Origin: Paenibacillus rubinfantis
Lineage (GTDB): Bacteria > Bacillota > Bacilli > Paenibacillales > Paenibacillaceae
Length of the DNA: 64,000 bases
Direction: 5' to 3'
Assembly: GCF_001486505.1 (NCBI RefSeq)
Contig: NZ_LN909066.1
Span: 75,795-139,794 of the forward strand
Shown here: positions 41,786-52,000 of the stretch, one piece after another
Position numbering within the stretch: position 1 is the first letter of the stretch
Layout: each line of letters begins with the position of its first letter
Notes under the pieces: model-generated
The model's database searches: none
What the model was told of the DNA's origin: nothing
What the model saw: only the letters and a program-made list of their open reading frames with translations
Made by a program: the position numbers and the translations under genes

Positions 41786-42433
41786 TCAATCCCGTTGCTC
41801 AATCCACCCTTGCTCTAACGCATAACGCGTCAATTGCACCCGGTTTTCCAAATGCAGCTTCTGCAGAATGTTTTTGAGATGGTTTTTTACCGTCTGGTCG
41901 GAAATATGCAGCACCCCGGCAATCTCCCGATTGGTCATCCCCTCCGCTACCCAGCCGAGGATCTCCCGTTCGCGGGCGGTTAACGGGGGTTGCTCGCCGC
42001 TGGCTTTCTTGTTCACCGGAAACTCCTGCAAAATACGCAGAGCCAGTTCACTGGACAACGGTGCCTCATCGCTGGCGATCGCCCTTAAATACTCCAGCCA
42101 TGTCCCGGGCTCCAGGTTTTTGAGCAAATAACCTTGGGCCCCCTGCTTCAATGCTTCAAACAAATGGGCGGCGTCATCCGACACCGTGATCAAGACAATC
42201 TTCACGTAGGGGTAACGCAGTTTGATTTCGCGGGTTGTCTCTAAACCGTCCTTACCGGGCATGCGAATATCCATCAAAATCAAATCAGGCATCCACCGCT
42301 CCGTCTGTGCGATCGCCTCGTTGCCACTTTCCGCGTACGCGACGATTTCAAAGCTTTCGTCCTCGGCCAAAATCTCCCCAATCGCCTCCCGGGCATGCGG
42401 ATGATCGTCTACAACCAGTACCCGAACCTTCAT
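41786..42433 (-). CDS. NarL/FixJ-family response regulator
   Basis: 215 aa from ATG 42433, overlapping the kinase stop; the long extension to 42727 is read through kinase sequence. Receiver: VLVVDDHPHAREAIGEIL, phospho-Asp in PDLILMDIRMPGKDG, and VLITVSDD. LuxR-type helix-turn-helix: LTAREREILGWVAEGMTNREIAGVLHISDQTVKNHLKNIL. Its position beside the nirK cluster suggests nitrate/nitrite or oxygen-linked control (NreC/NarL-like), which is inference. Confidence 0.88.
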   Translation of the reverse strand: MKVRVLVVDDHPHAREAIGEILAEDESFEIVAYAESGNEAIAQTERWMPDLILMDIRMPGKDGLETTREIKLRYPYVKIVLITVSDDAAHLFEALKQGAQGYLLKNLEPGTWLEYLRAIASDEAPLSSELALRILQEFPVNKKASGEQPPLTAREREILGWVAEGMTNREIAGVLHISDQTVKNHLKNILQKLHLENRVQLTRYALEQGWIEQRD

Positions 42434-43269
42434 CTCGAATCGCCACCTCCCCGAATTGCAATCGTCGTCTCCCCTGGCCGGGAAGCTACTTCCAACACCC
42501 AGCCCATCTCGTTTGCCCGCTCCCGCATAATTCGCAAGCCGTAGCGGCCTGAATAGGTGGTATCGTCCTGCACAAAGCCGCATCCATGATCGGTGATCCT
42601 TACGGTGAAGTCCTGTGCATCTCCAAATGCCGAGATCTCGACGTCTTTCACGCTCGCATGCTTGGCCGCATTGATCACCGCTTCCCGCAGGCAGGACACC
42701 AGCTCCATCTTCGCTTTTGCCGACCAATCCGCTTCGTCCAGCTGCCAGTCCAACCGCAAAGCGAGCTGCTGCTCCGCGGCGATTCGCCGTACGATCGCCG
42801 ACATCGAGGCTTCATCCGCTTCGCCTTCCCTGGAGCTCGGCGGGATCCGAAGATCGGAAATCGCCTCTCGCACATACCGGTTCACTTCATGAATCGATTT
42901 GCGCAGTTCGTTCCAGTCGTATGAGCTGCCAGCCGTCTGCTGCTGACGTTCAGCCCGATCCACCTTCACGGAGAGCAGGAACAAGGATTGCGCGATCCCG
43001 TCATGCAGCTCGCGGGCCAACTGCTCCCGTTGCTCCAGACGAGCCTTCAGCGCCCGTTCCCGCTGTAGCTCCTCCTGCATTCGTTCCAGGTAAGCAAACC
43101 AGCGGTAAAGCAAGGTAATGCTTACCGCAAATAAAAGGATCGGCGTCAAGACATTACCCAGCTCCATCGACACATACGGCATGAGGAATTGGTGGCGGAC
43201 CACCTCCCACACCCCAACGACCAACGTCGGAACGATTAAGATCAACCATTTTGTAAATTTGTAGGACAT
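42430..43269 (-). CDS. NarX/NreB-type sensor histidine kinase
   Basis: 279 aa with two membrane helices (about 10-26 and 40-58), almost no external loop, and a coiled linker. The HisKA_3 box is EQLARELHDGIAQSLFLLSVKVDRA near residue 100, and HATPase motifs follow (CLREAVINAAKHA, DHGCGFVQD, GRYGLRIMRERA). No PAS or GAF sensor and no NreB-type cysteines are seen, so it does not look like an oxygen sensor in itself. Coupled to the regulator by a four-base overlap. Confidence 0.86.
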   Translation of the reverse strand: MSYKFTKWLILIVPTLVVGVWEVVRHQFLMPYVSMELGNVLTPILLFAVSITLLYRWFAYLERMQEELQRERALKARLEQREQLARELHDGIAQSLFLLSVKVDRAERQQQTAGSSYDWNELRKSIHEVNRYVREAISDLRIPPSSREGEADEASMSAIVRRIAAEQQLALRLDWQLDEADWSAKAKMELVSCLREAVINAAKHASVKDVEISAFGDAQDFTVRITDHGCGFVQDDTTYSGRYGLRIMRERANEMGWVLEVASRPGETTIAIRGGGDSR

Positions 43270-43383
43270 CGTTTATCCCCTTCAGTCCGATTTCCATCGA
43301 CTTAACTTTACATAACTCGAGGCCCGGCTGACAAGGCTTAGACAAAATTTTGAATCCTTTCGCAGGATTTAGACGTAATATAA

Positions 43384-43426
43384 AAAAGCAAGGCGGAAGT
43401 GCCATTCCGCCCTGCTTTGTATCACG
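43384..43426 (-). terminator. Terminator of the PTS operon
   Basis: AAAGCAGGGCGGAA and TTCCGCCTTGCTTT pair with a short loop on the minus strand, followed by TTTTTTATA, ten bases after the EIICB stop. Confidence 0.88.
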
Positions 43427-43435
43427 TGCGTTGCC

Positions 43436-44902
<1,467 letters not shown>

Positions 44903-44936
44903 GCATAAACCATCCTTTCCTTACTACCTAAATTTT

Positions 44937-45434
44937 TTATTGTAAAACCGCCTTCAAAATGACGTTTCCGCCTGCCGTCACAGGACCGGTGAGGGTTTCT
45001 ACGCTGCTCGTCACTTCCCCGGCGTTTGTTACTATGATTGGCGAAATCACCGGATAACCCGCCTCACGAATGGCTGGAAGATCAAATTCAATCAACAGCT
45101 GCCCCGCTTTAACCTTGTCACCCACAGCCACATGGGCGGTAAAACCCTCGCCTTTGAGCGACACGGTGTTAATCCCGAGATGGAACAGAAACTGCAACCC
45201 AGACGAATGCTCCATCATCACCGCATGGTTGCTTTTGATGACATGAACGATTTTGCCGTCAAACGGCGCGACTAGTCTTCCTTCACTAGGTTCGACCGCC
45301 AATCCCGGTCCCATATGACCTCCGGCAAAAGCTTCATCCGGAACTTGCGCTAACGGTACGGCCTCTCCAGTGAGCGGCGACAGGATCTCCAAAACCTTAC
45401 TCTCGGTGTTTTTCTTTCTCCATTTGGAAAACAT
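44937..45434 (-). CDS. PTS glucose-family EIIA (Crr-like)
   Basis: 165 aa, start behind GGAGGAGAG. The EIIA-Glc fold is clear: ILSPLTGEAVPLAQVPDEAFAG at the N-terminus, GPGLAVEPSEGRLVAPFDGKI, and the phosphorylation site HSSGLQFLFHLGINTVSLKGEG with active His pair near residues 84 and 99. It passes phosphate from HPr to the EIIB domain of the next gene, 34 bases downstream. Expressed from the promoter and antiterminator leader at 45524-45670. Confidence 0.9.
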   Translation of the reverse strand: MFSKWRKKNTESKVLEILSPLTGEAVPLAQVPDEAFAGGHMGPGLAVEPSEGRLVAPFDGKIVHVIKSNHAVMMEHSSGLQFLFHLGINTVSLKGEGFTAHVAVGDKVKAGQLLIEFDLPAIREAGYPVISPIIVTNAGEVTSSVETLTGPVTAGGNVILKAVLQ

Positions 45435-45523
45435 GTGACTCTCCTCCTAAAGTTACTACCTATATTCTGGCAACTTGACGAGAACTCTATGCTTCTTCCC
45501 GAAGGGCCAGCGGAAACGGGCGC

Positions 45524-45581
45524 AAAAAAATAAGAGCCAAGAAAAGAAGCCTATCTGATGTAGGTCTGCTTTCCTTGGCTC
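45524..45581 (-). terminator. Leader terminator of the PTS operon
   Basis: On the minus strand GAGCCAAG and CTTGGCTC form the stem base, with CCTA/TAGG further in, followed by TTATTTTTTT. It lies between the promoter (45642-45670) and the EIIA start, so it acts as an attenuator. Confidence 0.8.
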
Positions 45582-45611
45582 ATGCCCATTTTAGATCAAC
45601 GGTAACACGCC
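45577..45611 (-). promoter_or_regulatory. GlcT-type ribonucleic antiterminator (RAT)
   Basis: The minus strand reads GGCGTGTTACCGTTG, then TGGGCATGAGCC. This matches the shape of the ptsG RAT target as I remember it (GTGTTACTG ... GGCATGAG). Its 3' end shares GAGCC with the terminator stem, so the two structures exclude each other. A GlcT/BglG-type regulator would bind here; none is in the window. Confidence 0.65.
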
Positions 45612-45641
45612 AAAAGTCATTTGGTTTTCGGTTATGTGACT

Positions 45642-45670
45642 ATAATAATTCAAGCTATCCCTAGCGTCAA
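45642..45670 (-). promoter_or_regulatory. Sigma-A promoter of the PTS operon
   Basis: TTGACG (45670-45665), 17-base spacer and TATTAT (45647-45642) on the minus strand, between the chitinase stop and the RAT element. Confidence 0.65.
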
Positions 45671-45721
45671 TAGAAAAATTGAAAGCGTTCACGTAATGTC
45701 AGGAATTCGCAATCCTCATCC

Positions 45722-47812
45722 TTACTGCGCTTGGAATAAAGCCGGTACTTTATCCGGTTCCCACCCCGGCAGCGACGTGTGGGCTTGAATCACTTTATAG
45801 GTTACTCCGTTATACGTCACAAGTTGATTTACAGTATAGGGCGTGTAAGGAGCCCACGCCACCGGCCCGGTTCCGGTCGAATCCGTCGTGACGGTCACTT
45901 CATTGCTGGCGGACGAGAGATTCCCTGCTGCGTCTTTTGCCTTCACGGTAAACGTATACGACGTAGATGGCGTGAGTCCGCTGATCGTAGCCGTTGTCCC
46001 TGTTACCGCTGTGACGAGCTGACCGCCGTTGTATACCTCGTAACCGGTCACGCCGACGTTATCGGTCGATGCGCTCCAGCTCAAGCTGACGCTGGACGAA
46101 GTTTTCGCCGTTACCATCACATTGCCCGGTGCAGTTGGAGCAACGGTGTCGCCGGGGTTGGTTCCCGGCTCGGTTGTGACCGTCAGCGGTGCGCTGGCCG
46201 GTGAGACATTCCCCGCAACGTCCCGTGCAACAACCGTGAAGCTGTAAGCCGTGGCGGGGGCAAGATTGCTGATCACGGCCGTCGTTCCGGTTACGCTGGC
46301 CGCTTGCGTTCCGTCCCGGAATATATCATAACGAACTACGCCTACGTTATCCGAGGAAGGCTGCCAGGTTAACGTCACAGAATTGGACGTTTTGGAGGTT
46401 GCGGTTACCCCGGTTGGCGTTGACGGAGCAATCGTATCACCTGGAGGGGTTACGCCTCCGCCTAAATCGTTTCTCAGCTTGGTTTGCAGCGTCTTATTCC
46501 GGTCACCGCTCAGTTCCCAGAACATCGCGCCCGCGAGGCCGCGGTTCTTGATGTAATCGGTTTTGAAACCAAGGGATTGCGGATCATCGTAGGTGATAAA
46601 CCGTCGGTTTGAAGCGTTGTACAAGAACGGAACCTTGGCCGTGTCGTTCCAATATCGGGTATACCCGTTCTTATTGATATAATTCGCTTCCAAGTCGTTG
46701 AAGTCAAAAGAACCAGCTTCCCAGGTTCCAACATTTGATACGCCGCTGGCGCTTTGGTATTGCCCGTTGTTTGCATTGTTCACGCCATCCCAGCCGCGGC
46801 CGTAGAACGGGATACCCAACACCAATTTGTTCGCCGGAACGCCGGCGTTTAAGTGGCCTTGCACCGCGGTATCGGCATTAAAGTCCGCAGCGCTGGGCAC
46901 GCCGGCATTGCCTGCGGCCGGATCGTAGTAGAGCGGTGCATTGTGGGCCGTGATTTGCTGCCACCCGCCGTTGAAGTCGTAAGTCATAATATTGATCCAG
47001 TCAACGATGGATGCGATATTGCCAAGCTCCGTATTGTTGACGAAAGCAGGTGAAGCCCCCGAAGCGATCGTCAGCAAATATCTTTTGCCGTCCGCAGCTC
47101 CAGCTGCATCCAGCTTATTGCGGATTTCCTGGAGCAGCTTCGTATAGTTCTGCTTATCCTCCGGACGGTAGCTGTTCCCGGGCAATCCGCCCGCAACCGG
47201 ATACTCCCAGTCCAAATCGACACCGTCGAAATTAAACTTGCGTAGGAAATCGACGGCCGAGTTGGCGAACGTCTCGCGAGTGACTTGGCTGGCGGCCACG
47301 TCGCTGAAACGGTTCGACCAGGTCCACCCGCCAACCGAGATGATCGTCTTCAGATGCGGATTGGCCTGCTTCAATTTGTTCAGCTGATGGATATTACCGG
47401 CGATTGGTTGATCCCAGGTGTCGCCGGGAAATTGCTTGCCGGTATCGATCCAGGGATCACCTAAGACGATCGTCCCGTTGGGCACGTTAATCGTCTGACC
47501 CTTCTCGTCTTGGGTCGGCCAGGTGACCGGGTTCGGCCCGGCCGGGTCGGGATTGCCGTGACGGCCGTCCCAGGCGATGTCGGCGAAAGCATAATTGATA
47601 TGCGTGATTTTGGAAGCGTCGATATCATAGACATTAAAATTCCGGCCATATGCCCCCCATGACGGGTAATAGGCAACAATTTTATAAGCGTCGGCCGCTT
47701 GTGCGGATTTCGGCTGAAGCAGTCCACCCGGAAGCAGCAGAGATAAGGCGAGACAGGTCAGTGTAAACAGCTTCCACTTCTTGGCGAAACTTCGGGTTCT
47801 CATCGAATGCAT
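45722..47812 (-). CDS. Secreted GH18 chitinase with two FnIII domains and CBM5/12
   Basis: 696 aa from ATG 47812, nine bases after AGAGAGGG. A Sec signal peptide ends near AQAADA (about residue 40). The GH18 domain (about 42-455) has SVGGWTWS and the catalytic DGVDLDWEYP, with YDFNGGW and MFWELSGD further along, like Bacillus circulans ChiA1. Two fibronectin III domains follow (about 465-550 and 560-645, each starting DT-AP-P), then a C-terminal chitin-binding CBM5/12 with WAPYTPYTVNQLVTYNGVTYKVIQAHTSLPGWEP. It degrades extracellular chitin; the PTS just downstream would take up the released sugar. No ChiA1-like calcium domain is evident. Confidence 0.95.
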   Translation of the reverse strand: MHSMRTRSFAKKWKLFTLTCLALSLLLPGGLLQPKSAQAADAYKIVAYYPSWGAYGRNFNVYDIDASKITHINYAFADIAWDGRHGNPDPAGPNPVTWPTQDEKGQTINVPNGTIVLGDPWIDTGKQFPGDTWDQPIAGNIHQLNKLKQANPHLKTIISVGGWTWSNRFSDVAASQVTRETFANSAVDFLRKFNFDGVDLDWEYPVAGGLPGNSYRPEDKQNYTKLLQEIRNKLDAAGAADGKRYLLTIASGASPAFVNNTELGNIASIVDWINIMTYDFNGGWQQITAHNAPLYYDPAAGNAGVPSAADFNADTAVQGHLNAGVPANKLVLGIPFYGRGWDGVNNANNGQYQSASGVSNVGTWEAGSFDFNDLEANYINKNGYTRYWNDTAKVPFLYNASNRRFITYDDPQSLGFKTDYIKNRGLAGAMFWELSGDRNKTLQTKLRNDLGGGVTPPGDTIAPSTPTGVTATSKTSNSVTLTWQPSSDNVGVVRYDIFRDGTQAASVTGTTAVISNLAPATAYSFTVVARDVAGNVSPASAPLTVTTEPGTNPGDTVAPTAPGNVMVTAKTSSSVSLSWSASTDNVGVTGYEVYNGGQLVTAVTGTTATISGLTPSTSYTFTVKAKDAAGNLSSASNEVTVTTDSTGTGPVAWAPYTPYTVNQLVTYNGVTYKVIQAHTSLPGWEPDKVPALFQAQ

Positions 47813-48137
47813 CACTTAAATCCCTCTCTTTCAATCGAAGTTGGATTGGAATAAAGCTAGCAGCAAGAACTAGGATAGAGATGACGTTGTCATCAGCAAT
47901 TCACCTTTCCTCTTGATTTACCAAATGGACTCTTGGCTTGGTCTAGGACTTACTTCTGCTGGCAGCCGATCACCTCCCGCAAAAAATAAACAAGCGTTAT
48001 CTAAGCGGTAAGCCTCCAAAGCTAGTCCTGGCGCCAAAAGGAAATCTTTGGAATACTTACAAATCTATTAAATCATAATAGATTTGGCGATTAAAGGATA
48101 AATTTCTATTATTTAATCGAAATAGAGATTGAAAAAC

Positions 48138-48172
48138 GCAAAAAAACGCGGCGATCTTGAGAAGATCGCCGC
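48138..48172 (-). terminator. Intrinsic terminator downstream of the hrpB remnant
   Basis: CGCGGCGATCTT and AAGATCGCCGCG pair around a short CTC loop; TTTTTTTGCG follows on the minus strand. It is about 255 bases past the hrpB stop, so it could instead attenuate readthrough into chitinase. Confidence 0.8.
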
Positions 48173-48209
48173 GTCTACGGGCGTGGCCTAACGCAGGGTT
48201 AGATCAATA

Positions 48210-48382
48210 TATTCGATTTTTCATATACATTTTGTTGTGAAACGTAGAAATGGGAAAATGTATTCGATATTTCATATAGATATTGGGCTTCTGGCTCCCC
48301 GCAGCCCAAATCTGTATGAAAATTCACATATATTTCCGGCACAAAGGCCTAAAACCGCTGCATGTATTCGATTTTTCGTATA
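48210..48382 (+). repeat. Array A: four 18-bp repeats with a 52-bp period
   Basis: Cores close to TATTCGATTTTTCATATA start at 48210, 48261 (TATTCGATATTTCATATA), 48313 (degenerate, better in reverse orientation) and 48365 (TATTCGATTTTTCGTATA). Starts are 51-52 bp apart. The spacers differ in sequence but at least two are palindromic: CATTTT ... AAAATG and TTGGGCT ... AGCCCAA. Confidence 0.75.
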
Positions 48383-48426
48383 CCCTCACGGATCAAGCCC
48401 GCCGTCACGTCCACATCCAAACTAAC

Positions 48427-50176
48427 TTATCGTTGTCCGTCCGGCCGCACCCTTCGGGTTGCCGTTGCCTGCAGCGGGTCTTCAGGCCAGTAATGTTTCG
48501 GGTAACGCCCCTTCAGATCCTTTTTCACCTCAAAATACGTGTGCTGCCAAAAACTGCGCAGATCCGAAGTCACCTGAACTGGCCGGCTGGCTGGAGACAG
48601 CAAATGCAGTGTGATCGGCACCCGACCGAAACCGATTCGCGGCGTTTCCATCATGCCGAACACTTCCTGCAAGCGCACAGCGGCATAAGGAGCTTGAGGC
48701 CCGTCGTAATGAACCTGGATTTTGGAGCCGCTGGGGACAAGCAGGTGTGTTGGAGCTTCCGCACTTAACTCCTGCTGCTGCGACCAGGTCAACAGGTTCT
48801 CCAGCATGTTATATAGCGACAACGCCTGCAGGTCCGCCCGCTTGCGGACACCGGACAAATATGGCGCCAGCCAAGTCTCCGCCGTCGCTGCCAGCGTTTC
48901 GTCGGAAACATCCGGCCAGTCGGAATCGAGGTGGTACAGGAACATCATCCGCTCCTGCAACTTGCGGGCCTTCTCCGTCCACGGCAGGATGGCAACGCCT
49001 TTGACAGCTACCGCATCTAGCAGCGCTTGCGTGATCTGCTCAGGGCCCGGCGCCGGATCCGGCTGCTCTCGCAGCACAATTGCGCCGAAGGTGCGGCGGA
49101 TTCTTGCCCGAACCGTGCCGGAAGCGTCATCCCATTCCGCGCTTCGCTCCTCGGTGATATCCGCCGCATGGTGGCGATACATCTCTTCTTCCTCCAGAGG
49201 CGCCGCCAGCAGGATTCGCCCTTCTGCCCCCTCATCGTCGACCTCGGCAATCGCGAGGAACGCCGACTGGCCAAGCGAATCCTTGTGGAGCAGCTGAGCC
49301 CCCCGCCCGTTCCGCATCAGATATCGCCCGTCGGGACGACGGGCTGCGATCCGATCCGGATAAGCGAAGGAGACGAGCAGGCCGCAGCAGCGGTCAAGGT
49401 CCGAGGAGACGGAGACTCCCGCCGCACGAGCGGGCGGAGTCAGGTCGGAGCGGACCGGCGCGGGCGACGGCGTTGGATCGGCGGGCGCGGCGGATCTCCC
49501 GCGCGCCGGGCAAGAACACCAGCACGCTGCCGTCATGCGCCGCCAACGCACGGAGAACCGCGTGCTGAACCGTGCGTTCCAGCGGCTCCTTAGGCGCTCC
49601 CGGCGCATACACCGTCTCCACCGGGAACATCCGTCCCCGGCTTTGCACAACCGGCGCGTCGTCCAGCAAGTCAGAGATCGGACGGGCATCCAGCGTCGCC
49701 GACATCACCAGCAGCCGCAAGTCGTCACGGAGCAACTGACGGCTTTGCCAAGCCAACGCTAGTCCCAGATCAGCATGCAGGCTGCGCTCATGAAATTCAT
49801 CAAAAATAACCAACCCGGTTCCGAGCAACGCCGGGTCCTGCTGCAACATCCGCGTGAGAATCCCTTCGGTCACGACCGTAATCCGCGTTTTAGCCGACAC
49901 CCGGCTATCCCCCCGCATCCGGTATCCGACCGTCTCGCCAACCGCTTCGCCAAGCTGGGACGCCATATACACGGCGGCGGCCCGGGCCGCTAACCGACGT
50001 GGTTCCAGCAGCAACATCCGCTGCCCCGCCATCCAGGGTTCTTCGAGCAATGATAACGGGACCCGCGTCGTTTTGCCCGCCCCGGGCTCCGCAAGCAGCA
50101 CAGCGGTTCCCGCTGCACCAAGCGCTGTTTTCAGTTCAGGGATCACTTCATCAATAGGTAAAGGAAGCTTTGTCAT
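48427..50176 (-). pseudogene. hrpB: hrpB, ATP-dependent helicase, with internal deletion and frameshift
   Basis: The N-terminal frame starts at ATG 50176 (AAGGAGAG upstream) with Walker A EPGAGKTTRVPL, the DEFHER box in VIFDEFHERSLHADLGLAL, and MSATLDA (motif III), ending at LVFLPGAREIRR near 49490. The C-terminal frame resumes about 49470 with SDLDRCCGLLVSFAYPDRIAARR and continues to the normal HrpB C-terminal domain (PITLHLLSPASRPVQVTSDLRSFW ... YPKHYWPEDP). HrpB proteins are about 820-850 aa; here about 580 codons remain. The missing part is helicase domain 2 with motifs IV-VI and the winged-helix/ratchet region, so the protein cannot be an active helicase. The frames are out of phase as well. 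Confidence 0.88.
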
Positions 50177-50360
50177 GATTCTCTCCTTACGGGTTACACT
50201 ATGAAAACATTTTACCATAGGGAGCAAGTCCCGCGAGCCCAACTGAAGGAGCGAAAAAGCGGACGAACGTGCCCTTTATGAGGTGGTGCGTGCACCGTTT
50301 ACCGTTGACAACAAAGGCTGCAAAGCGGTCATCAGACTTGAGAGGGATCGGAGGAAAAAC

Positions 50361-51713
50361 ATGATGTTCAAGCTGTTCGTTATCTTGCTGCTTATCGCCT
50401 TAACCGCCCTATTCGTGATCCTTGAAGCCTCGCTTCGCGCCCTGCACCCGCGGACCATCGAAGCTTGGGAGCGTGAAGGCCGGCGCGGCGCCGCCGCGCT
50501 CCGGGGCCTGTCGGAACGGCTCGACCGTGCTTTGTCAACCTGTCAACTGGCCATCACGATCAACTCGCTGCTGCTGGGTTGGCTGGGCCAGCCGGCCGTA
50601 CGCAGCCTGCTTGCGCCGCTGTTTGTCCGCCTGCCCTTATCGGCCTCGGTGGAGACCTTTTTCTCCTTTCTGATCGCCTTCGTGTCAATCACCTATCTGC
50701 ATGTCGTACTCGCCGGATTAGTCCCGCAGGTGCTGGCGGCACAGCGCGGCGAAGCCGTTGTTTTGGCCTTTGCCCGGCCCCTGTTAGGGTTAAGCACCCT
50801 GCTGTCCCCTTTCCTTTGGCTGCTGAACCGTTCTTCCCGCCGCATCGTCTCGCTGTTAGGCCTGAAACCCGCGGCGGACTGGAACGACGCGCATAGCGAG
50901 GAGGAGCTGCGGATTCTGCTGAGCGAAAGCCTGGAAAGCGGTCAGATCAACAAAAGCGAGTATCGCTTCATGAGCCGGATCTTCGCTTTTGACGAACTGC
51001 TCGCCAAGGATATCATGGTTCCGAGAACCGACATGGTTTGCTTGGATGCAGCCAAGTCGCGCGAGGAGAATTTGCAAATCATTCGCCGGGAGCAATACAC
51101 GAGATTTCCCGTGATCCGCCAAAATAAAGACGATATAATCGGCGTCATTAATACGAAAGCGTTGTTTCTCGCCCCCGAGAATCAGGCGGACGCTCCCTTA
51201 GCTTCCCTGGTCCGGCCTGTGATGACCGTCTCGGAGAACATCCCCCTCCCGGCTCTGCTGACCAAAATGCAGAAGGAACGTTCGCATATCGCCGTGCTGA
51301 TCGACGAATACGGCGGAACCAGCGGCATGGTGACGATCGAGGACATTTTGGAGGAAATCGTTGGAGACATTCGGGACGAGTTTGATGCGGAGGAAGAGCA
51401 GGAAATTACCGAAGTTGCGGCGAATCACCTGATCGTCGACGGCAAGGTTTCGGTTTCCTTAATTAACGATCTGCTGGGCGCCGAATTGGAGGAGGAAGAT
51501 GCGGATACGATCGGCGGCTGGATTTATGGACAAAACCTGGATATCGAGGAAGGAACTCAGCTGGTGTATGGGGATTTACAGTTTACCGTATTGGAACGCG
51601 AAGACAGCCGGATCCGCAAAATCGAAATCGAAAGGCGGCCAACGCCCGATTTCGGCAACCCCTTGAAACCGGAGAGCGGCACTATAGAACAAGAACCGGA
51701 AGCGCGATGGTAA
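50361..51713 (+). CDS. CNNM/CorC-type transporter with CBS domains (hemolysin C family)
   Basis: 450 aa from ATG 50361 behind CGGAGGAAA. The N-terminal 190 residues are the DUF21/CNNM membrane domain with four helices (LLIALTALFVILEASLRALHP, ITINSLLLGWLGQPAV, SITYLHVVLAGLVPQVLA). Two CBS domains follow (MVPRTDMVCLDA, FPVIRQNKDDIIGVINTK; VMTVSENIPLPALL, IAVLIDEYGGTSGMVTIEDILEEIVGDI), then the CorC_HlyC domain (IVDGKVSVSLINDLLG, DADTIGGWIYG). Such proteins export Mg2+ or Co2+. Monocistronic, divergent from hrpB. Confidence 0.9.
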   Translation: MMFKLFVILLLIALTALFVILEASLRALHPRTIEAWEREGRRGAAALRGLSERLDRALSTCQLAITINSLLLGWLGQPAVRSLLAPLFVRLPLSASVETFFSFLIAFVSITYLHVVLAGLVPQVLAAQRGEAVVLAFARPLLGLSTLLSPFLWLLNRSSRRIVSLLGLKPAADWNDAHSEEELRILLSESLESGQINKSEYRFMSRIFAFDELLAKDIMVPRTDMVCLDAAKSREENLQIIRREQYTRFPVIRQNKDDIIGVINTKALFLAPENQADAPLASLVRPVMTVSENIPLPALLTKMQKERSHIAVLIDEYGGTSGMVTIEDILEEIVGDIRDEFDAEEEQEITEVAANHLIVDGKVSVSLINDLLGAELEEEDADTIGGWIYGQNLDIEEGTQLVYGDLQFTVLEREDSRIRKIEIERRPTPDFGNPLKPESGTIEQEPEARW

Positions 51714-51764
51714 TAAACGAGGGGAAAGGGACCTCTGCCCTCCCCATTATTATGCCATGTTGCG

Positions 51765-51939
51765 ATATATGCCAAAAACCGAATAGATTTTGCCGTTTTC
51801 GGCGGTTTCCTCGAAGTCTATATGAAAAATCAACCTTAATTGCGCTTTTCAAGCGATTAAGGGTAGAATTGATATGAAAAACCGAATACCATTCGGAAAT
51901 AGTAGCCTCCAGCTCATATTCTATACGAAAAATCGAGTA
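51765..51939 (-). repeat. Array B: inverted counterpart of array A
   Basis: The same core, on the minus strand, at 51939-51922 (TACTCGATTTTTCGTATA), 51888-51871 (TATTCGGTTTTTCATATC), about 51834-51819 (TTGATTTTTCATATA) and 51786-51765 (TATTCGGTTTTTGGCATA). Starts are 51-54 bp apart. Two spacers are hairpins: CCTTAAT-GCTT-gaaa-AGCG-ATTAAGG and GCCG-aaaa-CGGC. It fills most of the gap 51714-52000 before gluQ. Confidence 0.75.
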
Positions 51940-52000
51940 TATCGAGGCTAATGTTCAATATGAGATATACCCCGAGAATAACCAAGGAAGTGAAGCAACA

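Larger units (their letters stand above)
47813..48426. other. 614-bp gene-free region
   Basis: This gap holds the chitinase promoter and leader (AT-rich, with no clear promoter I would commit to), a minus-strand terminator at 48138-48172 and a repeat array at 48210-48382. No open frame with a convincing ribosome binding site was found. Confidence 0.7.

Noticed and set aside
41786..42727. Long N-terminal extension of the NarL-type regulator
   Set aside because: The first 98 residues are the kinase gene read in another frame; the receiver domain begins at 42433.
48210..51939. CRISPR array
   Set aside because: Periodic repeats of about 52 bp suggested it, but cores are degenerate, spacers are self-complementary, and no cas genes exist in the window.
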